Shown here: in pieces, positions 42,877-51,910 of the stretch | Layout of the letters: each line of letters begins with the position of its first letter | How positions within the stretch are numbered: position 1 is the first letter of the stretch | Source: Clostridium grantii DSM 8605 | GTDB lineage: Bacteria > Bacillota > Clostridia > Clostridiales > Clostridiaceae | DNA: 64,000 nucleotides | Assembly: GCF_900129965.1 (NCBI RefSeq) | Contig: NZ_FQXM01000005.1 | Location: 210,480 to 274,479, forward strand | Direction: 5' to 3' | The notes under the pieces: model-generated | Database searches by the model: none | What the model saw: only the letters and a program-made list of their open reading frames with translations | Told to the model about the DNA's origin: nothing | Program-made: the position numbers and the translations under genes

Positions 42877-43644
42877 ATGCTGGATATGCACAACCACAGT
42901 CTCCCAGGAATTGATGATGGATCACAAGATATGGAAACAACGTTGAAAATGCTAAAAATGGCTAAGGCTGATGGTATAAGTAAAATAATTGTTACGCCAC
43001 ATTATTATAAGTTTAATTTTGAAAATAGCTATTCAGATGTGATAAAACTTATAGAGATTGTTAATTATCGTGCAAAAGAAGCTGGCATTGATATTCATAT
43101 TATGCCTGGGCAAGAAGTTTTTCTTGATGAGTTTACTTTGGCACTTTATAAAGAAGGTATTGTTGGTACTTTAAACAATTCTAAGTATATGTTGGTAGAA
43201 ATGGATCCTAGAAAATTAGGGGAAGAAATTTTGGATATTATTTATGAATTGAGAGTTCAAGGGATTGTGCCTATTATCGCTCATCCTGAAAGATATGCTT
43301 TTATTCAAGAAAGTTTAATCTCTTTAAATTATTTTATTAAAGAAGGGTGTTTGTTTCAAGTGAATGCAGGTTCTTTACTTGGTAAATTTGGTAATAAGGT
43401 TGAGAAAACAGCTTTTTCTTTGGTAAATGAAGGGTTTTGCGATTTTATTGCATCAGATGCACATTCATTAGGGGTTAGATCGCCTAGGATAAAAGAATCA
43501 TTCGACATTATTACTAAAAAAAGTGCAAAAATCATTGATGACATTAGCGATAATTGTCGAATATTGTTGAAAGATGGCGACATTGTTGTAAATAGGGAGA
43601 TATATAGAGAAAAGAAGAAGATGTTTGGGTTTTTTAGGAGATAA
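42877..43644 (+). CDS. PHP-type tyrosine phosphatase (CpsB/YwqE-like)
   Basis: 255 aa. Metal-binding PHP motifs are visible: His5-x-His7 (MLDMHNHSLPGIDDG), TPHYY, the Glu in MPGQEVF, AHPERY and the C-terminal SDAHS. It removes phosphate from the CpsD-type kinase, closing the phospho-cycle that controls capsule export. The start is ATG 42877, eight bases after AAAGGAG; GTG 42868 overlaps that site. Same strand and operon as the kinase. Confidence 0.93.
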   Translation: MLDMHNHSLPGIDDGSQDMETTLKMLKMAKADGISKIIVTPHYYKFNFENSYSDVIKLIEIVNYRAKEAGIDIHIMPGQEVFLDEFTLALYKEGIVGTLNNSKYMLVEMDPRKLGEEILDIIYELRVQGIVPIIAHPERYAFIQESLISLNYFIKEGCLFQVNAGSLLGKFGNKVEKTAFSLVNEGFCDFIASDAHSLGVRSPRIKESFDIITKKSAKIIDDISDNCRILLKDGDIVVNREIYREKKKMFGFFRR

Positions 43645-43810
43645 TAAGGCCAAACATTAGTATTTGTTGAATTTTACTTGATTATCACTGGATTTAAGAC
43701 TGTTTGTTTGCAGTTGAATTTGGTATCATTGATTGAGTTGTTATGAGTTTAGGATTGTTAAGGCAATTTGTGTTCAACTGAAAAAAATTATTTTAAGGGA
43801 AGGGGATACT

Positions 43811-45736
43811 TTGAAAAATTTTTTAGATAAATTAAAACTTCGGCATAAAAAAGTATTACTTATATTTTTAGATGTTATTTTTGTGAATTTCTTTTATGGA
43901 TTTGCTTTTCTGTTGCTTGAGCAGCGAAATGAAATTAATATTTGGGGATTTGTTCTTGCGACTTGTACTTATTTATTCTTTTTTTATGTTTTTAAATTGT
44001 ATGATTCATTATGGAAATTTGCAGGGTCTTACGAATTTTTGAATGTTATTATGGCTAATGCATGTGCTACATTAACTTTTAATGTTCTAAAGATTATTCT
44101 TTTAAAACAAGGATTGAATTTTACTAGAGCTGTAATATTTTCTTTATTTACAGTAACACTCACTTTTTCATCAAGAATGTTTTATAGATTTTTAAGACGA
44201 TATATGATATTTCTTCAAACTAAATCTATGAATAGTTGTTTGATTCCAAAGAAAGTAATGATAATTGGAGCTGGCTATACAGGGTCATTAATTATTAAAG
44301 AAATGCTTTCTAATGTACACCTTGGTTATTCACCACAAGCAGTTATTGATGATAACAGAAGTAAATGGGGTAGCTACATTAATAAAGTTAAAGTTGTAGG
44401 TGGTAGAAATCAAATACGTAATTATGTAAAAAAAGAAAATATTGAAATTATAGTCATTGCTATAGCTAAAATATCTCAGAAAGAAAAAGTGGAAATTATA
44501 AATATTTGTAAAGAAACGGGTTGTGAACTTAAAATAATCCCTGCTTATAATGAAATTTTAAATGATGATGTTTTCCTTAGTAAAATGCGAGATGTGGCAG
44601 TAGAAGACTTACTTGGAAGAGATACAGTTCAATTGGATATGGAAGGTATTAGTGTTTACCTAGAAAATCGTGTAGTATTAGTTACTGGCGGTGGTGGTTC
44701 TATCGGATCAGAGTTATGTAGGCAAATCTCTAAATTCAAACCTAAGCAGCTCTTGGTATTAGACATTTATGAAAATAACGCATATGATCTTCAAAACGAA
44801 TTAAAAACTTTATTCCCTAATTTGAATTTAACTGTGCTTATTGCAAGCATTAGAGATAAGAAAAGACTTGAAGCTATTTTTGCTAAATTTAAACCAGAAG
44901 TGGTGTTCCATGCAGCAGCACATAAACATGTGCCTTTAATGGAAGAAAGCCCAGGGGAAGCTATTAAAAATAATGTTTTTGGTACTTTGAATTTGGTGGA
45001 ATGTGCTGATAAACATGGTGTTGATAGATTTGTACAAATTTCCACAGATAAAGCAGTAAATCCTACTAATGTTATGGGAGCTACTAAACGTATTTGTGAA
45101 ATGATAATACAAGCTATAGATAAAACAAGTGAAACAAAGTTTGTGGCAGTTCGTTTTGGTAATGTACTTGGTTCTAATGGGTCAGTTATTCCATTATTTA
45201 AGAAACAAATTGCAGCAGGCGGACCAGTTACTTTAACCCATAAAGATATAACTAGATTCTTTATGACTATCCCAGAAGCAGCTCAATTAGTACTTCAAGC
45301 GGGTGCTTTTGCAGGTGGAGGAGAAATCTTTGTACTTGATATGGGGAAACCTGTAAAAATCTACGATTTAGCCAGTGATCTTATAAAGCTTTCAGGATTT
45401 GAGCCTGAGAAAGAAGTTAAAATCGAAATTACTGGACTAAGACCAGGGGAAAAACTTTATGAAGAGTTGTTAATGGATGAAGAAGATTTGGGTAAAACTA
45501 AGCATGAAAAGATATTTATCGGACAACCAGCTGATATTTCTTTTGAAAAATTAAAGAATAAATTAGGTGGGGTTAGGCTTTTATTAGAAGCAGAAGATGA
45601 TGAGATGGTATTTGCGGTTGTTAGGGATTTAGTACCGACTTATTGTAGTAGAAATGGATCTAGTGATGAAGTGATAGAAAAAGAAATAAAAGAAATAATT
45701 GATACGAAGCAAGAAGCAGCAGTGAGTATGTTATAA
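43811..45736 (+). CDS. CapD/PglF-type UDP-GlcNAc 4,6-dehydratase (membrane-anchored)
   Basis: About 641 aa. Four N-terminal helices (to ~residue 130), a first nucleotide-binding domain (MIIGAGYTGSLIIKEML, ~150-260), and a C-terminal SDR domain with VLVTGGGGSIGSE. The usual Tyr of the SDR active site is Met (STDKAVNPTN then MGATKR, Met-x3-Lys), which is the S-M-K triad of the long WbpM/CapD family. It makes UDP-4-keto-6-deoxy-HexNAc, precursor of bacillosamine-, QuiNAc- or FucNAc-type sugars. The start is TTG 43811 after AAGGGAAGGGG; codons before that are probably untranslated. Confidence 0.9.
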   Translation: MKNFLDKLKLRHKKVLLIFLDVIFVNFFYGFAFLLLEQRNEINIWGFVLATCTYLFFFYVFKLYDSLWKFAGSYEFLNVIMANACATLTFNVLKIILLKQGLNFTRAVIFSLFTVTLTFSSRMFYRFLRRYMIFLQTKSMNSCLIPKKVMIIGAGYTGSLIIKEMLSNVHLGYSPQAVIDDNRSKWGSYINKVKVVGGRNQIRNYVKKENIEIIVIAIAKISQKEKVEIINICKETGCELKIIPAYNEILNDDVFLSKMRDVAVEDLLGRDTVQLDMEGISVYLENRVVLVTGGGGSIGSELCRQISKFKPKQLLVLDIYENNAYDLQNELKTLFPNLNLTVLIASIRDKKRLEAIFAKFKPEVVFHAAAHKHVPLMEESPGEAIKNNVFGTLNLVECADKHGVDRFVQISTDKAVNPTNVMGATKRICEMIIQAIDKTSETKFVAVRFGNVLGSNGSVIPLFKKQIAAGGPVTLTHKDITRFFMTIPEAAQLVLQAGAFAGGGEIFVLDMGKPVKIYDLASDLIKLSGFEPEKEVKIEITGLRPGEKLYEELLMDEEDLGKTKHEKIFIGQPADISFEKLKNKLGGVRLLLEAEDDEMVFAVVRDLVPTYCSRNGSSDEVIEKEIKEIIDTKQEAAVSML

Positions 45737-45758
45737 AGTGTATTGGGAGGGGTTTCTT

Positions 45759-46382
45759 ATAAAAATATATCCTTATATTAAAAGAGTTATAGACATTGTT
45801 TTATCTCTAATGGGCATAATAATCTTGTCACCTTTTATATTAATAATAGCAATAATTATAAAAACTGATTCACCTGGACCAATATTATTTAAGCAAAACC
45901 GTATTGGAAGAGATAAAAAAGAATTTAGTATATTAAAATTTAGAACTATGAGAACAGATACTCCTAGTGATATGCCTACTCATATGCTTCAAAATCCAGA
46001 TGCTTTTATTACAAAGATAGGTAAGTTTTTGAGAAAATCTAGCTTGGATGAACTTCCTCAGATTTGGAATATATTTATAGGTGAAATGAGTATTGTAGGA
46101 CCTAGACCTGCTCTTTGGAATCAGTATGATTTAAGAGATGAGCGTGATAAGTACGGGGCTAATGATATTCTTCCTGGACTTACTGGTTGGGCACAAATTA
46201 ATGGGAGAGATGAACTTCCTATTGATGTGAAAGCTGAACTTGATGGGGTTTATGTTGAGAAAATGAGTTTTGTGATGGATGTTAAGATATTCTTTGGCAC
46301 TATTTTTAGTGTGTTTAAGAGTGATGGAGTTGTTGAAGGCGGGACTGGAGTTTTGGAAGATGAGGATTCTGTTTCTATGTAG
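45759..46382 (+). CDS. Undecaprenyl-phosphate sugar phosphotransferase (initiating transferase)
   Basis: About 207 aa. One N-terminal membrane helix (IDIVLSLMGIIILSPFILII) and the catalytic domain of the bacterial sugar transferase family: FKQNRIGRDKKEFSILKFRT, RKSSLDELPQ and SIVGPRPAL. It loads the first sugar phosphate on undecaprenyl phosphate. GGGAGGGG at 45745-45752 is six bases before ATA 45759, from which the protein reads (M)KIYPYIKR, matching relatives. The in-frame GTG 45738 precedes the ribosome binding site. I therefore propose an ATA start; GTG 45738 (214 aa) is the conservative alternative. It almost abuts capD. Confidence 0.9.
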   Translation: MKIYPYIKRVIDIVLSLMGIIILSPFILIIAIIIKTDSPGPILFKQNRIGRDKKEFSILKFRTMRTDTPSDMPTHMLQNPDAFITKIGKFLRKSSLDELPQIWNIFIGEMSIVGPRPALWNQYDLRDERDKYGANDILPGLTGWAQINGRDELPIDVKAELDGVYVEKMSFVMDVKIFFGTIFSVFKSDGVVEGGTGVLEDEDSVSM

Positions 46383-46401
46383 GGATTGAATGGTGTGGGC
46401 G

Positions 46402-46436
46402 AAGTGAGAATGGCATTTGGATAAGACAAGCTATGA
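46402..46436 (+). repeat. 35-nt direct repeat flanking the RhuM gene (left copy)
   Basis: The left copy matches 47625-47659 at 30 of 35 positions; both end in TGGATAAGACAAGCTATGA. It lies 20 bases after the sugar transferase gene stop. Confidence 0.7.
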
Positions 46437-46520
46437 GTGATTGGTATATAAAATAAATTAGTAGTGTAGTACAATAGTTTTTGTAATGAAATTTACTGAT
46501 TATTGTAAGGAGTGAAATAA

Positions 46521-47534
46521 ATGAACATAGAAGAAAATAATACTGAATTTTTAATGTATCAAACTCAAGATGGTCTGATTCAAATAGAAGTAAAAATGGA
46601 AGAAGAAACCGTTTGGCTTACGCAGGCCCAGATGGCTGAATTGTTTCAAACAACACCACAGAACATAACGATGCATGTGAAAAATATATATGAAGAAGCT
46701 GAGCTAGACGAAAATTCAACTTGTAAGGAATCCTTACAAGTTCGCAAAGAAGGAAGTAGAACCGTTAAAAGGCAGACTAAAATTTACAACTTAGATGTAA
46801 TTATTTCAGTAGGTTATCGTGTGAAATCACACAGAGGAACTCAATTTAGAATTTGGGCAAATCAAAGAATAAAAGAATATATTGTAAAAGGATTTACCAT
46901 GAACGACCGATTGCTTAAAAATGCAGGAGGCGGCAATTACTTTCAGGAACTTTTGGAGCGTATTAGAGACATTCGCTCTAGTGAAAAAGTATTCTATAGA
47001 CAAGTGCTAGACATTTATGCAACTAGTATAGATTATGATCCGAGGGCAGAAGAGTCAATTAAATTTTTTAAAGTAGTACAGAATAAAATGCATTATGCTG
47101 CACATGGACATACAGCAGCAGAAATTGTTTTTTTACGTGCTGATGGAGACAAAGAATTCATGGGAATGACATCTTTTGATGGCAAAAGCTTAAGAAAAGC
47201 AGATGCATCAATTGCAAAGAATTATTTAAATGAAGATGAAATTAAAATTTTGAATAGATTAGTAACTGCTTATTTAGAATTTGCCGAACTTCAAGCGATT
47301 AGGCAAAGACCGATGTATATGAAGGATTGGATAGAAAGATTAAATGGCTTCATAAAAATGAGTGGAAGTGAACTCTTAAGTGGCGCAGGGAAAATTAGTC
47401 ATGAAGAGGCTAAAATAAAAGCAGAATTAGAATATGAGAAATATAAAGACCGAAGTAAAGAAGAGCTAACTCAAGTTGAAAAAGATTTTATAGAGAATAT
47501 TAAAAGTACACAGAAAAAACTTGAGGGGAAATAA
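46521..47534 (+). CDS. RhuM family protein
   Basis: 337 aa of the RhuM (virulence protein RhuM) family: EEETVWLTQAQMAELF near the N-terminus forms a winged-helix-like DNA-binding module, followed by YNLDVIISVGYRVKSHRGTQF and a helical C-terminal part. The function is unsettled; relatives sit in pathogenicity islands and variable loci. It has no evident role in polysaccharide synthesis, and with its flanks (46402-47659) it sits between two copies of a 35-nt repeat within the capsule operon, so it looks like an insertion. AAGGAG precedes the ATG. A weak hairpin (47541-47565) follows. Confidence 0.88.
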   Translation: MNIEENNTEFLMYQTQDGLIQIEVKMEEETVWLTQAQMAELFQTTPQNITMHVKNIYEEAELDENSTCKESLQVRKEGSRTVKRQTKIYNLDVIISVGYRVKSHRGTQFRIWANQRIKEYIVKGFTMNDRLLKNAGGGNYFQELLERIRDIRSSEKVFYRQVLDIYATSIDYDPRAEESIKFFKVVQNKMHYAAHGHTAAEIVFLRADGDKEFMGMTSFDGKSLRKADASIAKNYLNEDEIKILNRLVTAYLEFAELQAIRQRPMYMKDWIERLNGFIKMSGSELLSGAGKISHEEAKIKAELEYEKYKDRSKEELTQVEKDFIENIKSTQKKLEGK

Positions 47535-47624
47535 AATAGCAACTACTCGAAAAGTTCGAGCAGTTCAAAATAAAAAATTGTAATTAAAAATAAGCATGTT
47601 TATCTATAGTCCATTCTTTTGACA

Positions 47625-47659
47625 AGATGAGAATGGGGTATGGATAAGACAAGCTATGA
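47625..47659 (+). repeat. 35-nt direct repeat flanking the RhuM gene (right copy), plus a third partial copy at 47743
   Basis: The right copy shares TGGATAAGACAAGCTATGA with the left copy at 46402. A third partial version (CGAAGTGAGAATGGGGTAAG) occurs at 47743-47762. The 47535-47810 gap has no open frame. Confidence 0.7.
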
Positions 47660-47810
47660 TAGCTTGTTCGGCCTTGATTTGTAAGGGTTTAGATATTACA
47701 AGAAAATACAAAAATAGACAAGTTTTTACAGAAAATGGAAAACGAAGTGAGAATGGGGTAAGGATTAGATGGAGTTTAAATAAATAACACTGGGAAGGAA
47801 GCTTTAAATT

Positions 47811-48971
47811 ATGAGAAAAGTACTTATTACAGGTGGTTCAGGTTTTATCGGAAATGCGATTGTTAAAGAATTAAACGAAAAATATGAAATTGTTGTTTTA
47901 GATAATTTTTCTCCTCAAATTCACGGAGATAATTATGAAGAATCATACTTATATCAAAATATAAAAGATAAGTGTAAGGTAATTAAAGGCGATGTAAGAA
48001 ATTATGAAGATTTAAAGGTAGCACTAGAAGGTGTGGATTATATAATACATCTTGCTGCTGAAACTGGTACAGGTCAATCTATGTATGAAATTAATAGATA
48101 TACTGATGTTAATATAAAAGGTACATCAAACTTACTTGAAGTTATATTAAAAAACAAACTACCTATAAAGAAAATAATACTTTCTTCATCTCGGTCAGTT
48201 TACGGGGAAGGAATGTATTATTGTGAAGAACATGGAATAGTTGTTCCTAAATCAAGAGAAATTGATGATATGAAGAATGGAGATTTTGAAGTGAAATGTC
48301 CAGTGTGTGCCGGAACAGTTGAATTGAGAGATACAACAGAAGAGTGTAACTTAACACCTATCTCTTACTATGCATATACAAAACTTGCACAAGAAAAAAT
48401 GCTTGAGGTAATGTGTCCTACAATGGATATACCATATACAATTTTTAGATATCAAAATGTATATGGTGCTGGCCAATCTTTAAATAATCCCTATACAGGT
48501 ATTCTTTCAATATTCTCAAAGTTATTGTTAAAAAATCAGAATTTGAATATTTTTGAAGATGGAAAAGAAAGTAGAGACTTTGTTCATGTAAGTGATGTTG
48601 CGGCAGCTACATGCAATGCACTTGAAAATGACAATACCAACTATCAGTATATAAATGTAGGTAGTGGAGAGAACATTTCTGTAATACAAGTTGCAGAAAC
48701 ATTAAAAAGATTATATGAATCAAATTCAGAAATAAAGACATCGGGTGATTTTAGAAAAGGTGATATTAGGCATAATATTGCAGATATTAATAGAGCAAAA
48801 TCAATGTGTGGATTTAAACCGGTATATACTTTTGAAAAAGGTATGGAAGAATTTACAACATGGGTAAAGAAACAAGATGAAGAGAAAAGTTTAGAAAAAT
48901 CTGAAGATCTTTTTGAACGTTCGATTGATGAAATGAAAGAAACCGGAATGTTAATTCAAGCTAAGGAGTAA
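47811..48971 (+). CDS. NAD-dependent epimerase, dTDP-L-rhamnose 4-epimerase-like
   Basis: 386 aa extended SDR. It begins VLITGGSGFIGNAIVKEL; the active-site Tyr-x3-Lys is in YYAYTKLAQ. A distinctive insertion after SSSRSVYGEG carries a zinc-ribbon-like set of ligands: YCEEHG and then CPVCAG. That insertion is characteristic of the WbiB-type dTDP-L-rhamnose 4-epimerases, which make dTDP-6-deoxy-L-talose. rfbABC and a damaged rfbD are downstream in the same locus, supporting this substrate. It follows the RhuM insertion and starts a run of tightly spaced assembly genes. Confidence 0.82.
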   Translation: MRKVLITGGSGFIGNAIVKELNEKYEIVVLDNFSPQIHGDNYEESYLYQNIKDKCKVIKGDVRNYEDLKVALEGVDYIIHLAAETGTGQSMYEINRYTDVNIKGTSNLLEVILKNKLPIKKIILSSSRSVYGEGMYYCEEHGIVVPKSREIDDMKNGDFEVKCPVCAGTVELRDTTEECNLTPISYYAYTKLAQEKMLEVMCPTMDIPYTIFRYQNVYGAGQSLNNPYTGILSIFSKLLLKNQNLNIFEDGKESRDFVHVSDVAAATCNALENDNTNYQYINVGSGENISVIQVAETLKRLYESNSEIKTSGDFRKGDIRHNIADINRAKSMCGFKPVYTFEKGMEEFTTWVKKQDEEKSLEKSEDLFERSIDEMKETGMLIQAKE

Positions 48972-48977
48972 GTTGAC

Positions 48978-49988
48978 ATGAGTGAAAAAAAAGTTTTGTA
49001 TATTGGTACTCCAATATTTAATTATCATAAAAAAATAATTTTAGAGTTTGAAGAACAGGGATATTCTGTTGATTTTTATAATGATAGACCAAGTGAAAGT
49101 TCATTTGTTAAGGGTATGATTAAAATTAGAAAGAGTTTTATGAATTCTCTTATTCAAAAGTATTTTGATAAAATTATGATTGAAACTAAAGAGAAAAGCT
49201 ATGACTTAGTATTTATAGTTAATTGCAAAGTGTTTACTCCTGCAATGGTTCAGCAATTAAGAAATACCCAAAAGACTGCTAGATTTGTTTTATATATGTG
49301 GGATTCTTTAACGCTTTATCCTAATAGCAGAGAGCTGATTTCTATATTTGATAAGGCATATTCATTTGATTTAGAAGACAGTGAAAAAATAGAAACACTA
49401 AAATTTCTACCTTTATTTTATTGTAAAGAATATAAAGAAATAGGGCAAGAAGACGTTGAAGAAAGAGAATGCGATATTGTAAGTGTCTGTACAGCTCACC
49501 CTAATCGTTATAAGACAATGCATGAGTTGTTCCCAAAACTAGAGTCTAAGGGTATCCGTATATTTTCTTATATGTTTTTGAATAAACTACAGTACTTATA
49601 TAATAAGGTGTTTGTACCTGAATTTAAAGGTGCAAAGAGCAGTGAATTTAAATTTATACCTTTGTCTGAACAAGAAAACTTGGCCGTTCTTAAGAAATCA
49701 AATACTGTGTTTGATATGCAACATAACAAGCAGAGCGGTTTGACTATGAGAACAATTGAGACTCTTGGAGCTAAAAGAAAGATGATTACTACTAATACAA
49801 ATATTAAGAAATATGATTTTTACACTGAAAACAATATATTTGTTATGGATGAGAATAATTTAGATAAAATAGAAGAATTCATTAATAATAAATATGTACC
49901 AATAGGTGAAGATATCTATAAAAAATATAGTTTACATAGCTTTATAACAACAATTATTAATGAAAGTGATAATAATTATTTAAGATAG
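48978..49988 (+). CDS. Glycosyltransferase-like protein (CgeB/DUF3880-type)
   Basis: 336 aa, soluble. A Rossmann-like N-terminus (KVLYIGTPIFNYHKKI) and a C-terminal domain with IETLGAKRKMITTNTNIKKY followed by DFYTENNIFV. This second block is closely matched in the product at 51911-52831, so the two are paralogues in the same locus. The form is that of GT-B-like transferases seen in capsule clusters; donor and acceptor are unknown. It starts 6 bases after the epimerase stop, so cotranscription is nearly certain. Confidence 0.72.
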   Translation: MSEKKVLYIGTPIFNYHKKIILEFEEQGYSVDFYNDRPSESSFVKGMIKIRKSFMNSLIQKYFDKIMIETKEKSYDLVFIVNCKVFTPAMVQQLRNTQKTARFVLYMWDSLTLYPNSRELISIFDKAYSFDLEDSEKIETLKFLPLFYCKEYKEIGQEDVEERECDIVSVCTAHPNRYKTMHELFPKLESKGIRIFSYMFLNKLQYLYNKVFVPEFKGAKSSEFKFIPLSEQENLAVLKKSNTVFDMQHNKQSGLTMRTIETLGAKRKMITTNTNIKKYDFYTENNIFVMDENNLDKIEEFINNKYVPIGEDIYKKYSLHSFITTIINESDNNYLR

Positions 49989-50041
49989 TGGAACTATGAG
50001 AATGCTGTGGTACTACCAGCAATGATAGATGGAGGTAGTTA

Positions 50042-50638
50042 ATGAAAAATAAATATTCGTTATCAGAAACTATAGCAACGGCATATGCCTTGATTTGTAC
50101 AAAATTATTTTATAAAGGTGCAAGACTGATTAGAAGACCATTCTATTGTAGAGGTAAAGCTAAATTACAATTCGATGAAGGACTTACCACAGGGTATAGT
50201 TGCAGATTTGATTTGCTTGGTGAAGACAATGACAATTCGAAGAAACTTTTTATAGGCAAAAACTGCAAGCTTGGAGATAATGTTCATATTGTTGCAAATG
50301 AAAAAGTCATAATAGGTGACAACTGTTTAATGGCGTCTAAGATATTTATTAGTGATACTAATCATGGGAATTACTCAAATAAAACAATTGATTCATCACC
50401 AGATGTTCCACCAGATGATAGACTCCTCTACATGAGACCAGTTGTAATTGGAAACAATGTTTGGATCGGCGAGAATGCTTGTATTTTGTTGGGAGTAACT
50501 ATTGGTAATGGCTGCATTATTGGTGCTAATTCGGTGGTTAATAGAGATGTGATGGATAATTGTATAGTTGCTGGGTCACCGGCAAAAGTAATAAAAAAAT
50601 GGGACAATAAAAATAAAGTATGGATTACAAATAGATAA
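50042..50638 (+). CDS. Hexapeptide-repeat acetyltransferase (WcaF/WcaB-like)
   Basis: 198 aa. The left-handed beta-helix repeats run from ~70 to 185 (IGKNCKLGDNVHIVA, VVIGNNVWIGENACILLGVT, IGNGCIIGANSVV), with the catalytic His in SDTNHGNY and the C-terminal AGSPAKVIKKW. It probably O-acetylates a sugar of the capsule repeat using acetyl-CoA. GGAGG precedes the ATG. It lies between glycosyltransferase genes. Confidence 0.9.
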   Translation: MKNKYSLSETIATAYALICTKLFYKGARLIRRPFYCRGKAKLQFDEGLTTGYSCRFDLLGEDNDNSKKLFIGKNCKLGDNVHIVANEKVIIGDNCLMASKIFISDTNHGNYSNKTIDSSPDVPPDDRLLYMRPVVIGNNVWIGENACILLGVTIGNGCIIGANSVVNRDVMDNCIVAGSPAKVIKKWDNKNKVWITNR

Positions 50639-50669
50639 AGGGAGTTTTATCTTAAATGGAGGATGTGGA

Positions 50670-51869
50670 ATGAAACTATTAGTGGTGTCAGACGCTCATT
50701 TGGTGAAATGTGTAGATGGAACTTATTGGTGCAAAACTGCTGTTCATGGCTATGTTTTTTGGAGTAGATATTTATCTGTATTTGAAAAAGTAAAAGTAGT
50801 TTCTCGTGTTGAGTATATGAAAAACATAGATAAAGGTAAGTACACACGTGTTGATGGAGAAGGTATCGAAATATGTGAATTACCATTTGTAAGAGGGGCT
50901 AAGGGATTTTTAATTCATTATTTTAGTTTCTTAAAAGAAATAAAAGCTGTTATAAAGGATGAAGAATGTGCTATATTTAGGTTACCATCAATACCAGCAT
51001 TTATGGTATTGAGATATTTTAAAAGAACTAAAAGGCCTTATGCTGTTGAGGTTGTTGCAGACCCCTATGATGCATATAGCACAAATTTAGTTGCTAGAAT
51101 TGTATATACAATGAAATTGAAAAGAACTTGTGCAGAGGCAAATGGTGTTTCGTATGTAACAAAGTATTTTCTACAGGAAAGATACCCATCACGTGCTAGA
51201 ATTAGAACAGATGATTCACTTTATTTTGAAAATTATTATTCATCGATAGATTTAGATGAAGATTTTTTTAGTGAACCTAAGAAATATGCTAAATCTAAAG
51301 TGAATTTCACAATAATTCATACTGCAAGTAGTATAAACAATGATAATAAAGGTCATACAACGTTACTCAATGCCTTCAAAATATTAAAAAAGAAAGGACT
51401 AAATGTAAAACTTATTTGTATAGGGGATGGTGATAAACGCAATTACTATGAAAAGATGGCATCTGATTTGGAAATCTCAGAAGATGTTGAATTTGTTGGT
51501 TTATTTTCTTCAAAATATGAGGTCAGAAATCTATTAATTAACAGCGATTTGTTTGTTTTCCCTACTAGAGCGGAAGGATTACCAAGGGCAGTTATAGAAG
51601 CAATGGCAGTAGGATTACCATGTCTTTCTACTGCTGTAGCAGGTATACCTGAGTTATTAGAAGGCAAGTATATGTTTGCTCCAGATGATATCAATGGATT
51701 TGCAAATGAAATTATTCGATTAATACAAAACTGTGATGAACTTGAGGTAATGAGCTGTGAAAATATAGAAAATGCAAGACGATATAGGAAAGAAGAGCTT
51801 ACTAATAGACGTGATGAATTTTATAGAGAACTGAAAAAAGTCGCTGAAGCAAAGTATAAAGTTAATTAA
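50670..51869 (+). CDS. Family 4 (GT-B) glycosyltransferase
   Basis: 399 aa. The C-terminal nucleotide-sugar domain has the classical EGLPRAVIEAMAVGLPCLST segment with the conserved E-x7-E, preceded by VEFVGLFSSKYEVRNLLINS. The N-terminal acceptor domain begins MKLLVVSDAHLVKC. It is expected to add a sugar with retention of configuration to the lipid-linked repeat unit. AGGATGTG supports ATG 50670. It is cotranscribed with its neighbours. Confidence 0.92.
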   Translation: MKLLVVSDAHLVKCVDGTYWCKTAVHGYVFWSRYLSVFEKVKVVSRVEYMKNIDKGKYTRVDGEGIEICELPFVRGAKGFLIHYFSFLKEIKAVIKDEECAIFRLPSIPAFMVLRYFKRTKRPYAVEVVADPYDAYSTNLVARIVYTMKLKRTCAEANGVSYVTKYFLQERYPSRARIRTDDSLYFENYYSSIDLDEDFFSEPKKYAKSKVNFTIIHTASSINNDNKGHTTLLNAFKILKKKGLNVKLICIGDGDKRNYYEKMASDLEISEDVEFVGLFSSKYEVRNLLINSDLFVFPTRAEGLPRAVIEAMAVGLPCLSTAVAGIPELLEGKYMFAPDDINGFANEIIRLIQNCDELEVMSCENIENARRYRKEELTNRRDEFYRELKKVAEAKYKVN

Positions 51870-51910
51870 TTTTATCATTTTCGTTGAGAATTAAGGAGTG
51901 TAAAACCAGT

